A stretch of DNA of 64,000 nucleotides, from positions 43,400,001 to 43,464,000 of the forward strand of contig CM114272.1 of NCBI GenBank assembly GCA_050084515.1. The letters run 5' to 3'. The DNA is from Blasia pusilla. Taxonomy: Eukaryota; Marchantiophyta; Marchantiopsida; Blasiales. The position numbers and the translations under genes are program-made. The notes under the pieces are model-generated. The model worked only from the letters and a program-made list of their open reading frames with translations, was not told the DNA's origin and did no database searches. Positions 35,148 to 46,872 of this stretch are shown here, one piece after another. Positions within the stretch are counted from its first letter, which is position 1, and each line of letters opens with the position of its first letter.

Positions 35148-38100
35148 GAGTGTGGAGGAGGAGGAGAAGGTGGCGGTGGAGATGGTGGCGGTGGAGAAGG
35201 AGGAGGAGGAGGAGAGGGTGGAGGAGGTGGAGAGGGAGGTGGAGGTGGAGAAGGAGGAGGAGGAGAGTGTGGAGGTGGGGGAGAAGGTGGCGGAGGTGGC
35301 GGGGAGGGTGGAGGTGGAGATGGAGGAGGAGGAGAGTGTGGAGGTGGGGGAGAAGGTGGTGGCGGCGGTGGCGGCGGTGGCGGGAGGGTGGAGGTGGAGA
35401 CGGAGGAGGAGGAGAGTGCGGAGGGGGCGGAGAAGGTGGGTGGCGGCGGTGGCGGGGAGGGTGGAGGTGGAGACGGAGGAGGAGGAGAGTGCGGAGGGGG
35501 CGGAGAAGGTGGTGGCGGCGGTGGCGGGGAGGGTGGAGGTGGAGACGGAGACGGAGGAGGAGGAGAGTGCGGAGGGGGCGGAGAAGGTGGCGGCGGTGGC
35601 GGAGAGGGTGGAGGTGGAGATGGAGGAGGAGGAGAGTGTGGAGGGGGTGGAGAAGGTGGTGGCGGTGAAGGTGGAGGGGTGGGGAGGGTGGAGGAGGTGG
35701 AGAGGGTGGAGGGGGTGGAGAGGGTGGGGGTGGAGAGGGTGGAGGTGGAGAGGGTGGAGGGGAGAGTGTGGAGGGGGTGGAGAAGGTGGTGGTGGAGAGG
35801 GAGGAGGAGGAGAGTGTGGAGGGGGTTGAGAGGGTGGAGGTGGGCTAGGCGGTGGTGGTGATGGAGGAGGAGGTGGCGAAGGGGGAGGAGGTGGCGAAGG
35901 AGGAGGAGGTGGTGAAGGGGGAGGAGGCGGAGAAGGGGGAGGTGGAGAAGGTGGTGGTGGTGAAGGTGGGGGTGGAGGAGATGGTGGAGGCGGGGGACTG
36001 GGTGGTGGAGGAGGTGGGGGGCTGGGTGGAGGTGGAGGTGGGGGACTCGGTGGCGGAGGTGGTGGTGATGGAGGTGGAGGGGGTGGGCTGGGAGGAGGAG
36101 GTGAGGCAAGACACTCTGAGGGTATCCACCCACAAAGGGTTGTGGGTGGAGGAGCAGGGCACTCATCAGCTGCAGCACTCACATAATCCCTTCTCAAACG
36201 ACCTACATCCAACAAATACCCTTTAGTTTCTTAGTCCAGTTTCAGCAGAATCTGAGCAAATTTTGTGACAACTCTATGCACAGATCAGTCCATACAGCTG
36301 GACTCTTCAACAACATCAAATACATTATGTCAAATGATCAATAGTTCTCATCTCACATCAATTGCTCCTTTCAATTCCTTGCAATGGCTGATACTGATAC
36401 CCCTACTGAACTGAAGTTATTCATATATCTGGAAGCCAATGCAAATCTCAATGGAGACAAGCTCGGCTTTGGCTGTGATGAACTGCCACGGTTCATACCT
36501 CCTTGCATTTGATACATATGAGAAATAGGCAACGGAAGTATTGGGGGTTGCATTCCCATAGGAGGCTGAGACATTGGGGGTTGCATTTCCATTGGCATCT
36601 GTAGGTAGGTAGTGTGGACAACCGGGTAAGCAGGAATGTGAATGCCGTTAGCTACACTACTCAAACTTGTTAAGTATCAGGTTTCACATGGTTGGGAAGT
36701 AATAATGGATCAATCAAATGCTTATGGGTCATTTGTTTTGAAATGAGAAGTTCTTTTTGGTTGTATGACAAGCACTCCACTGAGGGTTGAGAGGATCATG
36801 CAGATAGATAACTTACCGCACTTGGCGGGCAGAAATCGCATGTGCGACCCCCACACAGCACTGATGTATTAGAATCCTACAGGTTAAACAAGGTCACAAG
36901 GTTTAGGGTAGAGTATTTCTGATTTCTCAACTCTTAAGATCAAGATTGTTGCACAACTGAAAACTTAGTATGTGGCGTGGTGACAAGATTTATTATAGAG
37001 TACATTTCTTCACTTCATGTTGGGCTGAAGGTCATGGGAGAAACAGCTTGGGCTCCAAAACTTACAGGGAACGTGCAATGGCTGAAAGAAGCATTTGCAA
37101 ATGCTTGCACATCCACAACCTCAGATTCCTGGCAATCACCCCGACATGATTCATATTTTTGGCCTATAGTAGTGAATTCATTATTGTCTGAAGCTGAAAT
37201 GTGTGAAATCAGTAACTTTTGATCCCTGATTTATCACCATCTGCTTTAGCTGAAGCTCAAGTACAATAAAGTAAGATCATTTGAGATGCCAGACTGTAAT
37301 CTGATCGTGTAACTTTCTGCAACTATCACATTTCAATTGCTACCGGTAGAAAGGTGTGGTGGTAAGTATATACAGCATAAAGAGTCCAACTTCAGTGACT
37401 AACTTACATTTTGTCCTCTGGCAAGTGTGACGGTACCACTAAATTGACTGTCATAGGCTATGAGCTGAACTCCTCTTGAGTCAACTGCTGCCATGTCCAA
37501 TGTAATGTCTCCACCACTAACCTGCAAATTGGGAAAGACAGAAACTGGTTACATTTCCAGTTCCCAAATTAGCAGCAGATTCACAACATCAGGCTTTTAA
37601 ACAGTCGTGCCACAACCAGTGCAGCTCCGGGGGGGGGAATGTTTCTTCTCCACCCAGTTGCTGTATTATTAACATAGCTCACTAGGACATGGTTCTAAGC
37701 TAACTAACTTTCTGAAATATGGGCTACTGCCGAAGATGTTTAGCTATTCACACTACAATAACAATGACATTCAATTCATAAGTTAAGGTGTTTGAGTTTC
37801 ATGAGAGCCTAGGAATGCTAACCCCTGCGCTATTGTTCACGAAGTCTGAGCTCTTTATGTGTCCAACAGCTCCAGATGCACGCCAACCAAGAAACACTGC
37901 ACCTCCAGCTTCCTGTGGTATCACAAATGCAGATTTATTACTTTACTGCCGACCTTGTTTCTGCATGGACAATATCCATGTACACCCTAGCTTGAATCTA
38001 CCAGGATAGTTTCTCCACTTGACTTAAGATATTCAAGTTCATTCAGCACAGATTGGTCAGATTCAGCAGGAACACTGTTAATTACAACTGCAACTTAGTT

Positions 38101-41100
38101 TGGATCTGTCTTCACTGCTAGATCCATGGCAGGCCTAACTCGAGAGAATCTCAAATTCATTCAGTACAGATTGGTTATGGGATCACTGTAAGGAGCATGA
38201 TTTGGGGCTTGACTCCTTCAATCACAACTGCAACTATTGTCTGACCTCTTTTAAGCTTCAAGATCATATCTTTTCACTCTTTTAGGTTTGAACCTCAAAC
38301 TTTTGCAAAGAGTTCTAACAAACAAAAATGCACAACTACAGGACATGTGTTTCACCTCAGCCGTATTTTTTTCGAAGCGAGTATTGATGATATCAATTTT
38401 TCCACCCCCAGAGCTGTCACTGCATCCCTGGGAAGTATCATCAACATACATGGCACCTCCTTTTGTGGCCCTGTTCATTATGAAGATGTTGTCCACTGAC
38501 GAGGCACAACTGCTGAGGCTGCATCCTGGCATGGCCGTGATTGGAGCTGGTGCTGGTGCCTGCATCATTGTCATCATCAAGGGACCTGGAGCCGGTGGTT
38601 GTGGCATATCCATCATCAAGGGGCCTGGAGCCGGTGGTTGCACCATACTCATCATCAATGGACCCGGAGCTGGCTCCATCGCTGCAGGATCTATTCCAGG
38701 TTTTGAAACCCTCAGCGGCATCGGCATTATAGGGAATGCGCTTGCAGACCCAATGTACACTGCACCTCCCCAGGACGCCTACACAAGTTGACAAACAGGA
38801 CTAGGCCATCAGTAAAATTGCCATCAATCAAGTGAAACGGCATTAATGAGCTGGCTTCAAATTCTTACTCTAGCGAAATCTGGTCTCTCTCTTTCAATCA
38901 AGAAAAGTTTGGCAATCATTAACCACAAATGCATTAGAATGTACACGATCAGGTCTGTTACTTTATGATGGTGAACTTTTGTCTTTAGACTTACCATATT
39001 GCATGCAATTGACACCTCTCACTTAATAAACCTGAGCACATAGTTTAACCGTTTGAGGCTGAGATCAGTTAATACAGCTGCTCACAAAAGGTGAATAGTT
39101 TAAGGATCGGTTAAATGGGTTAATGGGTGCATCTCGGGCTCTACTGGTTTTATGATGTTTATGCTGAATCCCTACTTCTGATTTTTTACGAGAAGAAAAG
39201 ACGACTTGCCGTGTTCATCATGAATACGGTGCTGTGGAAGTAGGCCAATCCACCGGATTGAACAGCGACTGCTCCTCCAGCTCCCTGATCACGACCACGG
39301 ACCACAGTTTTCTCGTCAACAGTCACACTAGCAGCAATTGATATAGCCTGGTGCCCCGATTGAAGGTGCCTGTGAGCACGAGTTCACTCACCCACTTTGC
39401 AGCCCTATCCACCTCTAGTATTTAATTGAACAAGATCTTTATGTATATGCATATTTGAAGTTCGAGAGTTTCTCGAAGAATTCATTATCTATGATTTTCA
39501 GCGGCAAATGCTACCCTTTCATGCTTCTAAACCCAATCGGAGTTGTTTCATATCGTACCCACATGCATCATCAAATCATGAACGTGCATCTGCTACAGTC
39601 GATTATGTTTTTTTTTTCCCCCCTTTAAAGCCTTTAACTCTTAAAGCCCGAATGAATATACGGAGAGCTCTGAATTTCCTCAGAGCTATGTCTAATTTTT
39701 TGCTCCTTCATTTGGTTTTACTCCCATACTTTCATTCTTCAACAAACCGTTGTGCAGATTCGCCCCCACAAAATGCTTTGCATAGTACAAACAGAAGTAT
39801 TTCATATGGAGAGAGGCATGAAGAAGACTTCGACAAAATGTCTTCCATTATACAAACATACACCGACTCCCAATTTAAGACTGGAAGGTGACGATAGGGC
39901 ACCAATTCAAATCGATTGGAAGCATTTTTTGGCAATCCAGAAGAAAAATGGACCGAGTGACGGGGAAGAAGAAATACTCACAGTGGCCGTGTTGTTGAAG
40001 AAATGGACATGCAGAGACACAAATTTGCCACCGGTGGCGAACTCACTAGCTCCAACGCCAGACACGAGCACTGCACCTCCGTACGAGCACAGCCCATTTC
40101 GCAGCTCCAGATCTTTCAGAGTTAGGTACCCGCTCAACCCCACAATGAAGTGCTGCCCCATCCACCTCGCGTCCAACCGGCAAGGGCTCCCTCCCATGCA
40201 GTTCCCGATTATTGTCACCTTGGACACGATCTCCGGTAGAGGCACAGACTCTGAAACCACGTCATAACTCGTTAATGTTACTCTCTAGCTCAGCATCACA
40301 TTTACTTCTTCGGTACAAACTGGTTTAGTTTTTTTTAACAATCTCCACTTCTCTTCCTTACCTTAATTAATGTTGCACATAAGTTAGTGGTTTAGTATTA
40401 ATTTTCACTCATTTTTCTAACAAGTAGAAGTAGTAATCATAAATAAGCACTCACTAAAACTATTTGGTACTATTATGGGTACTCCACTTAGGGCGGAATA
40501 CCCGTCATGTTTGATCACCATTACCCAACACTACTTCTTTCACTACTTCAAATTGTAGGGGCATCTACATGTAAAAGGGAACTTCCACTTTCCACCGTGT
40601 TATTATTTTGTCTAACTAGTGTGAAGCGTGAAGGACTAATTATGTTGCACACAAATGTTTTTTCTTGCTGCCCGTACAATAAGAAACATTCTCTTGCTGT
40701 CCGATTGCCACATGTCAAATAAAGAGGTGTTTACAAATAGAGAAGGCAATCTCCAATAATAATATAGATTATACATATCATTTTGACCATAACATATAGA
40801 TAACCCCCTCAGTAAAGATATCACTCGTCACTACAATAATACTCATTCCTTCACTTCTATGAGAATGCCAAATAAATCTTTCTCACTATTCTCCCTCTTC
40901 AATAAGATTCGAACACGACTTTTTTCTCTCCCCCAAATTTTACAACTATGTTAGGTTGAAGGGGCATTTCAAAATCAAATTAATAAGAGTATTATTATTT
41001 TCTCTTACTATATATATCATGTTGACAATAATAGTATGGATTGTTGGGTTGGGAAGACTTTTTGCTTCTAAGGTAGGGAAAAATAATAAATATTAACATG

Positions 41101-42909
41101 AAATGCTTGTGATTTTTAGCCAAAGATGATATCCAAGAAGATGTTTCAAGTGTGACATTATCCTCAAGATTGAATAATATCCAAAATAACCATCTCTTGA
41201 ATTCCTTCTTATGGAATGTTTAGTTAGGGATACCACGATTATTACTTTTTAATATCTATGTTATTATTGTCGACATGGCATGGTAGTAAAAAAAACAGTC
41301 ACGCGTCTACTACTTTGATTTCTAAGTGGCACTTGAGGTTAAAAATACAATAGATGTAAAATTTGCATGATGGAAAATGGGCATGTTTTAATCTTGGGGG
41401 GGAGGAAAAGTGGTTATAAAAGGGAATAATTGAGTGATACTCCTTGACAAAAGGAGGAGAAGGGCTTACTATTATTATCTGAAAATAAATTTCAATTTAA
41501 AGATAAGTTTAAAAGGAATACCCTTTTCATATCTAGCATGGGCATGGAACTAGTTAAGGTAACACGTATCTTCTTGCATGCAAATAAATTTTAAGTATTC
41601 ATCATTTTTCCTTGTAAACATAACATTCACTCTTCCTTATCCTTAAAGGTTTGAGGAACACTTCCAAGTATCCATCAATTATGGTACTCCAAAGCTATCA
41701 AATATCAGCATGGGAGGTGTGTGAAAATGAAAGGGACAATAGTAATATAGAGATATCTGAAATCTATTACCACTATGGGATTTTCAATCTATGTTATTAT
41801 TGGTTATTCTCTATCAAAAAGATGGAGAGTAGGGAAAAGAGAAATAACTAGCACAAATAGAACATGAGATTGAGATGGAAAAATTCCAAAAGAGACGGAG
41901 GAAGGATCCTAAATAGAGAAGGGACACATAATAAGGAAGGGATGGATCCGAAGAGGACATGGAAGAATGAGGAAAGGAAGAGACTAGTTACAAAAGAAAA
42001 CTAGCCCAAGCCCGTGCTATACACGCATTACATTTAAATTTTTTTGTTATCTCTTTTTAATTTTAACTCCCTTTCTCAAAATGACATGTGTCCTTGAAAG
42101 ACGGGTGTTCAAATCCTGTCCACTTTTAATTATATAGATGACACTTCTAGAGGGAATGAACCTTCATATTTTTCTGTTCGGCTCCAGTCTAGTCTTATTT
42201 GAATACACTTGTTTGCTAATTTGAATGTCTATTTATTCCATCCTCTTTTGATTATATTTAAAAAAAATATAATCAAAAGAGGATGGAATTAGATTTTAAA
42301 GAGTATTTAATCTATTTTAATCCGAAAATTTTTCCCATCGTACGAGGTTTTTCCTCTTATTCATCGTATAGCCCCACGTAAGAAAATTCTAAATGCGATT
42401 AAAACATGTATGAAATCCATCCATACATGGGTCCTAAGCACAGCTAGTGAGTTCACAATCACAGATTTGTCAAATCAATTGAGATACGGCTTAGACTATC
42501 CTCGCGATCACAAATTGCGGCGTGCACGTCACCAAACGAGTATATGATTTTCGTTTGTGATTTCTTGAATGTTTTCTGAGTGTCCATATCGAAAAATCGT
42601 TAGTAGCACTCGTCGAACAAATGAAGAAACTGGCCTACGATAACAGTATAAACGCAGGGTATGAGCTGAATTGCAATAAAGGGAAATGGAGCAAGTACCG
42701 AATTCGGTATGAGGAGATTCGGCTGTGCGTATACATACCGGACACATCTATGTCTCTTGCTATGATGATCGTCGGGTTCCCCGCCAAAAGCGCCTGTACA
42801 AGCTCCAGCTCAGTCCAGACTAGCACTGTGCTGACCGGAGGACCAGTGTCAAATGGGGGGATTTCGGGTTCCGGAATCGGTCCCGGGCTCGGTGCGGGGG
42901 CTAGGCCAT
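32171..42909 (-). CDS. Secreted beta-helix / polyproline / Root_cap-domain protein (multi-exon, 5' end unknown)
   Basis: Exons by eye: 42,909-42,739; 40,250-39,982; 39,347-39,210; 38,778-38,356; 37,912-37,823; 37,521-37,408; 36,876-36,817; 36,598-36,401; about 36,220-34,630; 34,006-33,892; 33,601-33,445; 33,262-33,208; 32,819-32,596; about 32,362-32,171. The N-terminal half carries right-handed beta-helix repeats like chlamydial POMP repeats (GGAVLVSG...FFNNTA; GGAMYVDD...FEKNTA; GGAVFLGW...FVNNSA). A Cys-rich exon (CGGRTCDFCPPSA), a Met/Pro exon and a polyproline tract follow, then GDPHFIGKHGERFDFQG and a Root_cap region to CAGFGDAALGCKLDLN and the stop. The signal-peptide exon was not found. 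Likely extracellular or cell-wall protein; function unknown. Most junctions keep frame; the entry into and passage through the polyproline exon do not. Confidence 0.78.
34750..36120 (-). repeat. (Pro/Ser) low-complexity coding tract with a 64-base G homopolymer
   Basis: About 1.4 kb of G-rich plus strand (C-rich sense strand) made of GGTGGAGGxGG-like units encodes SPPPPPSPPPP repeats in the minus-strand gene. The Pro-rich frame changes at least twice along the tract (around 35,800 and 35,690), so no single frame is Pro-rich from end to end. At 35,083-35,146 there is an uninterrupted run of 64 G. Homopolymers and repeats of this kind are prone to assembly error, so length and frame here are unreliable. 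Confidence 0.85.
40615..40768 (-). mobile_element. Possible short non-autonomous Helitron fragment
   Basis: On the minus strand it starts TCTATATTATTATTGG, the same start as 47,258, and ends CTAGT, with A before and T after, as Helitrons insert. The usual hairpin before CTAGT is not visible, so the assignment is weak. It lies in intron 1 of the beta-helix gene. Confidence 0.35.
42000..42026 (-). mobile_element. Helitron-like 3' end, minus strand
   Basis: The minus strand reads GTGTATAGCACGGGC, then TTGGGCTAGT, followed by T. It aligns with the 3' end at 47,066-47,094 (GCACGGGC, then six bases, then CTAGT). The hairpin is partly decayed. The matching 5' end was not found. Confidence 0.4.
42235..42289. 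repeat. Perfect 25-bp inverted repeat hairpin
   Basis: The arms 42,235-42,259 and 42,265-42,289 are exact reverse complements around a 5-base A loop. The left arm starts ATTCCATCCTCTTTTG. It lies in the AT-rich first intron of the beta-helix gene. It could be a foldback element remnant or a small-RNA hairpin. Confidence 0.9.
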
Positions 42910-43007
42910 CTGTCACGCAAATTGCCCAAAGAACGAAAATCCCCCCAGCCGATCAAATGCAGCAGAGAATCAATCAATCGGTCGGTCAGACCTAATACTT
43001 TCCGATT

Positions 43008-43040
43008 GATGCGAGAAAAGTTCAGCACTTTTCTCGCATC
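43008..43040. repeat. 14-bp hairpin upstream of the beta-helix gene
   Basis: GATGCGAGAAAAGT (43,008-43,021) and its reverse complement (43,027-43,040) flank a 5-base loop. Variants of the half-site (TTTCTCGCA, ACTCGCATC) recur at about 43,110, 43,250, 43,333 and 43,380, so it may be part of a decayed repeat or a regulatory cluster. Confidence 0.7.
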
Positions 43041-45253
43041 GACTTCACAATTTGTGATGTTTGAATAATCAATGACAGGAGAAAATTCCGGTGCTCTTCT
43101 ACTTGAACTCGCATCGGCCTAATAGTTTGAAATATCGATGACATGTGAAAAGTCGTTCAGTTCCGTGACCAATTCATCGCATCAACCCAATATTTTGTAA
43201 TTCAGTTTTTGATTCGTGCATGACCTCAGATAGTGAAGTTTCGTGACATGTTTCTCGCAGACCGACGGTGTGAGGTTAGATCCTCAATGGCGTTCACAAA
43301 AGTTCAGTGGTATTCAGCTGTTAAGTTCTCGCATGAACAAACTTTTTCCGCGACTCATCATGAACGACGCTCGCTGACCTATTTCTCGCATTATCTTGTT
43401 TAATGTCTAAATCCTGTGGACGCAGCTCAGATTACTTTCTCAATCCAGGCACTTTCATACATTTAGAGGGTGTAGTCGGTTTAAGCAATGTGACAATCGG
43501 TCCCTGATCAGAATGTGCAAATTTTGGAGCTGCCATCGGATTGCAGGAATTTGATTGGTACTAGATATACAGGTGCAGTGGAATGAGGTACCAGCAGGTC
43601 CAAGAAGGTGACGGCCTTTCGTCGAGAGGAAGAGAGTGGTCTGCCCAGACATTACGTGACATGATCCCTGGGATCCGGGAGCCAGGGGAAGTGGAGCCAG
43701 ATCCGAATTGTTGGTGCTGGTGGCATCGAGCGAGGAATAGTACTGCATTCAATTCGCATCATAGCACATTTGATCTGTCAGGACAGACAGCCTGAACTCG
43801 AGCCTCACTTTCGGTCATGACAACTTCGCAAATTACGGATGTATGTGCAGTTTCATCGTTGGATCGATGAAACTGCACATGCATCCCCCCCCCCCACCCA
43901 CCGCCGACAGGTCGAAATCAAATTAAGAGCTTGCACACGTATTATCTATCTGGACTCCAGTGTTGATATTCATTCATTTATGTCCACTGATAGTTGAAAA
44001 TAGATCTACAGCTCCAAATTTTAATCCGCCGGAAGGAATATTCGCAGTGACAATAGCGAGAGATGGTAGATTTGGTTCGTTTCCAACCTTATGATGAAGA
44101 TCGAAAAGTTCGGCATCACTATAGTCTTCTGTCTCTGCAAAAGTAAACCATAATGACACATAATTAGAGTCCCTTGTGTGACTAGACTTTTCTCTACGCT
44201 TGTCAATTTCTGCACTGAGTTGGCAAATCACTGGAACTGGAAACGCTTAGAGGCTTAGAGGAGACGGTGTTTTTTCAATTTCCTTTTTGAATAACAGAGA
44301 GAATACATCTTATTTAAATACTTTTCAACTTACATTGAACATTACAAAGTTTCTTTGAATTTTCTTTCGACTTCCCTCTATTTTTTGATACATAGTGATT
44401 TTTCGTTATGGTAAGCAATTTCCTTTCTCTGTTTAATTTTTATCTAGTCTTTTCTCAATCTCTTCTACTTTGCTTTATGTAATTTTAATTTTTTTTCGAT
44501 TTTCAAACTCCTAATGGAAACTGTATGTATTATTTTACAAATCCTTTCTTTTCCTCCACTATTTTTGAGTTATTTTATTCCGGTTGATTTTGGTGTTGTT
44601 CCTGTTTTCGTTAAGCTCGTGAGTCTCTTTCCTTTCTTTGAAACTTGGTCTAGTTTTTGTTCTCTTGAACTAGAAAAAAAATATCTTAGTGACTCCTTAA
44701 AGTTGTTTTCTACATGTATATTAAGATAATTATTTGTTTATCACCGGATATGCAATTTCTATATCATTCATCACGTGTAACCACTCCACTTGTGATATTC
44801 GAATGGATTCGGAGCTCTACGCTTACTCACGCTCTAAAATTAAGCTCCGTTCCTTACAATATCAATTCTGTTGGAATGCTTCACTGTTCAGCTTCAATTA
44901 GTTTTTTTACCCAAAGAATTTAATCTAACTTAATTGCCATGTCGACGTTTTTGATAGCAAGACCGTTCACTACGACGCCTATCGCTAGCGTGGACTAGAA
45001 TAAAATACTTGCATCCGGGCCGACCACTCGCGAAAAGCTGCGACCATGCAGCGGTTGGGATGTTAAGATAATTCGAGGGCATTGTAGAAAGCAGCAGAGC
45101 AGGATAACATCCAGCTATCTGGAAGATTTAGCTCGTCCTGTTCTTGTTCGAGTTCGAGGTTTGACATTTTACTGTTCTTGTTCGAGTTCTTGCGGGTAAG
45201 ACGCACCGGAAACCGTGAGAATGGGGAGCAGCAGTAACAGCTGCAAAGCGATC
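43041..45253. other. Gene-poor region upstream of the beta-helix gene
   Basis: It should contain the promoter and first exon of the minus-strand gene, but no start codon followed by a convincing signal peptide and an in-frame splice donor was recognised. A minus-strand ORF at 44,231-43,974 follows a plausible splice acceptor (TTTTGCAG) but matches nothing I know. A hairpin with 22-base arms (one mismatch; the inner 16 bp perfect) lies at 43,837-43,886, next to a run of about 14 C. Confidence 0.5.
43837..43886. repeat. 22-bp hairpin
   Basis: The arms 43,837-43,858 and 43,865-43,886 pair with one mismatch around a 6-base loop. The inner core is ATGTGCAGTTTCATCG. The arm length is near that of a plant microRNA duplex, but the loop is very short for a pre-microRNA. 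Confidence 0.85.
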
Positions 45254-45739
45254 AGGATGACCGTCGTGGACCGTCGAGTCGGCCCCATGATCATCATGGT
45301 CATCAGCTTTGCAATGCGCCGTCAGTTGTGCTGCGCTTGCATTCTCCCGTCCAAGTGGATGAAGAGTGACACCCGTCGATCGATCACGGGAGCAAATTTC
45401 TACTCTTCTCCTCCACTATTGATGTCTGACCTGCGCCTCTGCAGCTCAACAAAGAACATGGATACTTCCTCAGATTCTCCCTCTCATAGACATATTAGTT
45501 TATTGTGCTACTCTCTCTCCCAAACCAAAAGTTCTAGCCTTTTCTCCGACGATAGTGATTTTTATGTGAATCGAGGAGATCTCCATCTCTCGGCTCCCAC
45601 TCAACGCATGGTTCGGATTCTCTCGTCTCTAACAATACCTCCCTTAAGTTATTCTCTCTCCACAAATAGTAATTCCATTTTATACGTGAATCGAGGAGAT
45701 TCGAAAGTCGACCGCTTGACTGCACACAGACCCTGACGC

Positions 45740-45778
<39 letters not shown>

Positions 45779-46771
45779 GCATCAGTTACATACAGATTAT
45801 GTCAAACTTCACAGTCCACGAACGATAATTCATTCATTCATTCATTCAAGGCCTCCGACTGTAGTACGGAGAGCGTCTCACGAAATCCCTGTTGACACCA
45901 GTTGCTGCGAAGCGGCTTCCGCAGATCATCTCCAAATCATTGCGGCTGCAACCGCTGAGTGTGTGGATCCTGAGAACCACTGTCTACGAAACAATCAAAT
46001 TAGCTCAACCTCGATCCGTCAGACCCGAAGCTCGAAATGCGCCGCAAGGAGCCCACCAGGCGCAACAAAATTATCATCGAGAACCTCGCCCACATCGTGA
46101 GGATCGTGAGGGGCTTTGGCGCCACAAGACGAAAACTCTTCCCTCATGGACTCCAACTGATTGTTATGCTCTCTATCCACGCGCTCCACAGGAGAAGGAG
46201 AGAGAGACGGGGAAGGAGGGAGGGAGGGAGGGAGAGGACAGGGGGACGGAAGACAAACGGAGGCGGCGGTACCGAATCGAAGTAAGGCACCGAATCGAAG
46301 GTTGGGGGTAGCCGAGACGGGTTGTAAGGGCGGTTACCGTTACGGGAATATTCGTGAGAGGATTCTGATCGGAGGGCTGAGAACCTACGAGGCTATAACG
46401 GCATAGGAAGCTGTCACTGTTGTGGAGATTAGAGAGTAACCCCCGTTTCGATGACGGTTAGTTAGCGCGTTCTCTACCCATGCATGGCTACATCGATCAT
46501 GCATGCAAGCCTCTCGTCATCATGGCCGTCGATCTGAAATCTGCACGGTCTCAAACCATTCCCCATGTGGACGTCTTTGGTACGTCAATGTTATATGTTG
46601 AGATGCAGGTCAGACATCAATAGTGGAGACGAGGAGTAGAAATTTGCTACCGTGATGGATCGACGGGTGCTCTTCATCCACTTGGACGGGAGAATGCAAG
46701 CGCAGCACAACTGACGGCCATTGCAAAGCTGATGACTATGAGGATCATGGGTCCGACTCGACGGTCATCCT
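45254..46771. mobile_element. Element with long (about 170-180 bp) terminal inverted repeats
   Basis: Positions 45,254-45,434 are the reverse complement of 46,605-46,771 at high identity, with one 10-base insertion in the left arm. The outer ends read AGGATGACCGTCG. The 1.17-kb interior holds simple repeats ((TC)n at 45,743-45,776, a CATT/ATTC run near 45,829-45,850, a GGGA-rich stretch near 46,205-46,235) and no recognisable transposase. Long inverted repeats suggest a non-autonomous Mutator-like or foldback element. No clear 9-bp target duplication was seen. Confidence 0.65.
45743..45776. repeat. (TC)n microsatellite
   Basis: About 17 uninterrupted TC units inside the long-inverted-repeat element. 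Confidence 0.95.
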
Positions 46772-46872
46772 GTTGCATCCCATCAATGTCCGGGGAGAAC
46801 CGAGTTACGTGTTGAGCTGGCCCGATCAAATTGAGGTGAATTAACGGACAAAAACTGACGAGCGTTTAGCTA

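Noticed and set aside
34752-35861. Plus-strand Gly-rich ORF of 369 codons opposite the polyproline tract
   Set aside because: It is the antisense reading of a C-rich repeat. The sense strand has splice-linked domains on both sides.
45215-45736. 173-codon plus-strand ORF with a hydrophobic start
   Set aside because: It overlaps the left arm of the long inverted repeat and then simple repeat. No domain and no counterpart ORF in the other arm.
46037-46285. Arg-rich ORFs near 46.0-46.3 kb
   Set aside because: Composition comes from a GGGA-rich stretch. No recognisable protein.
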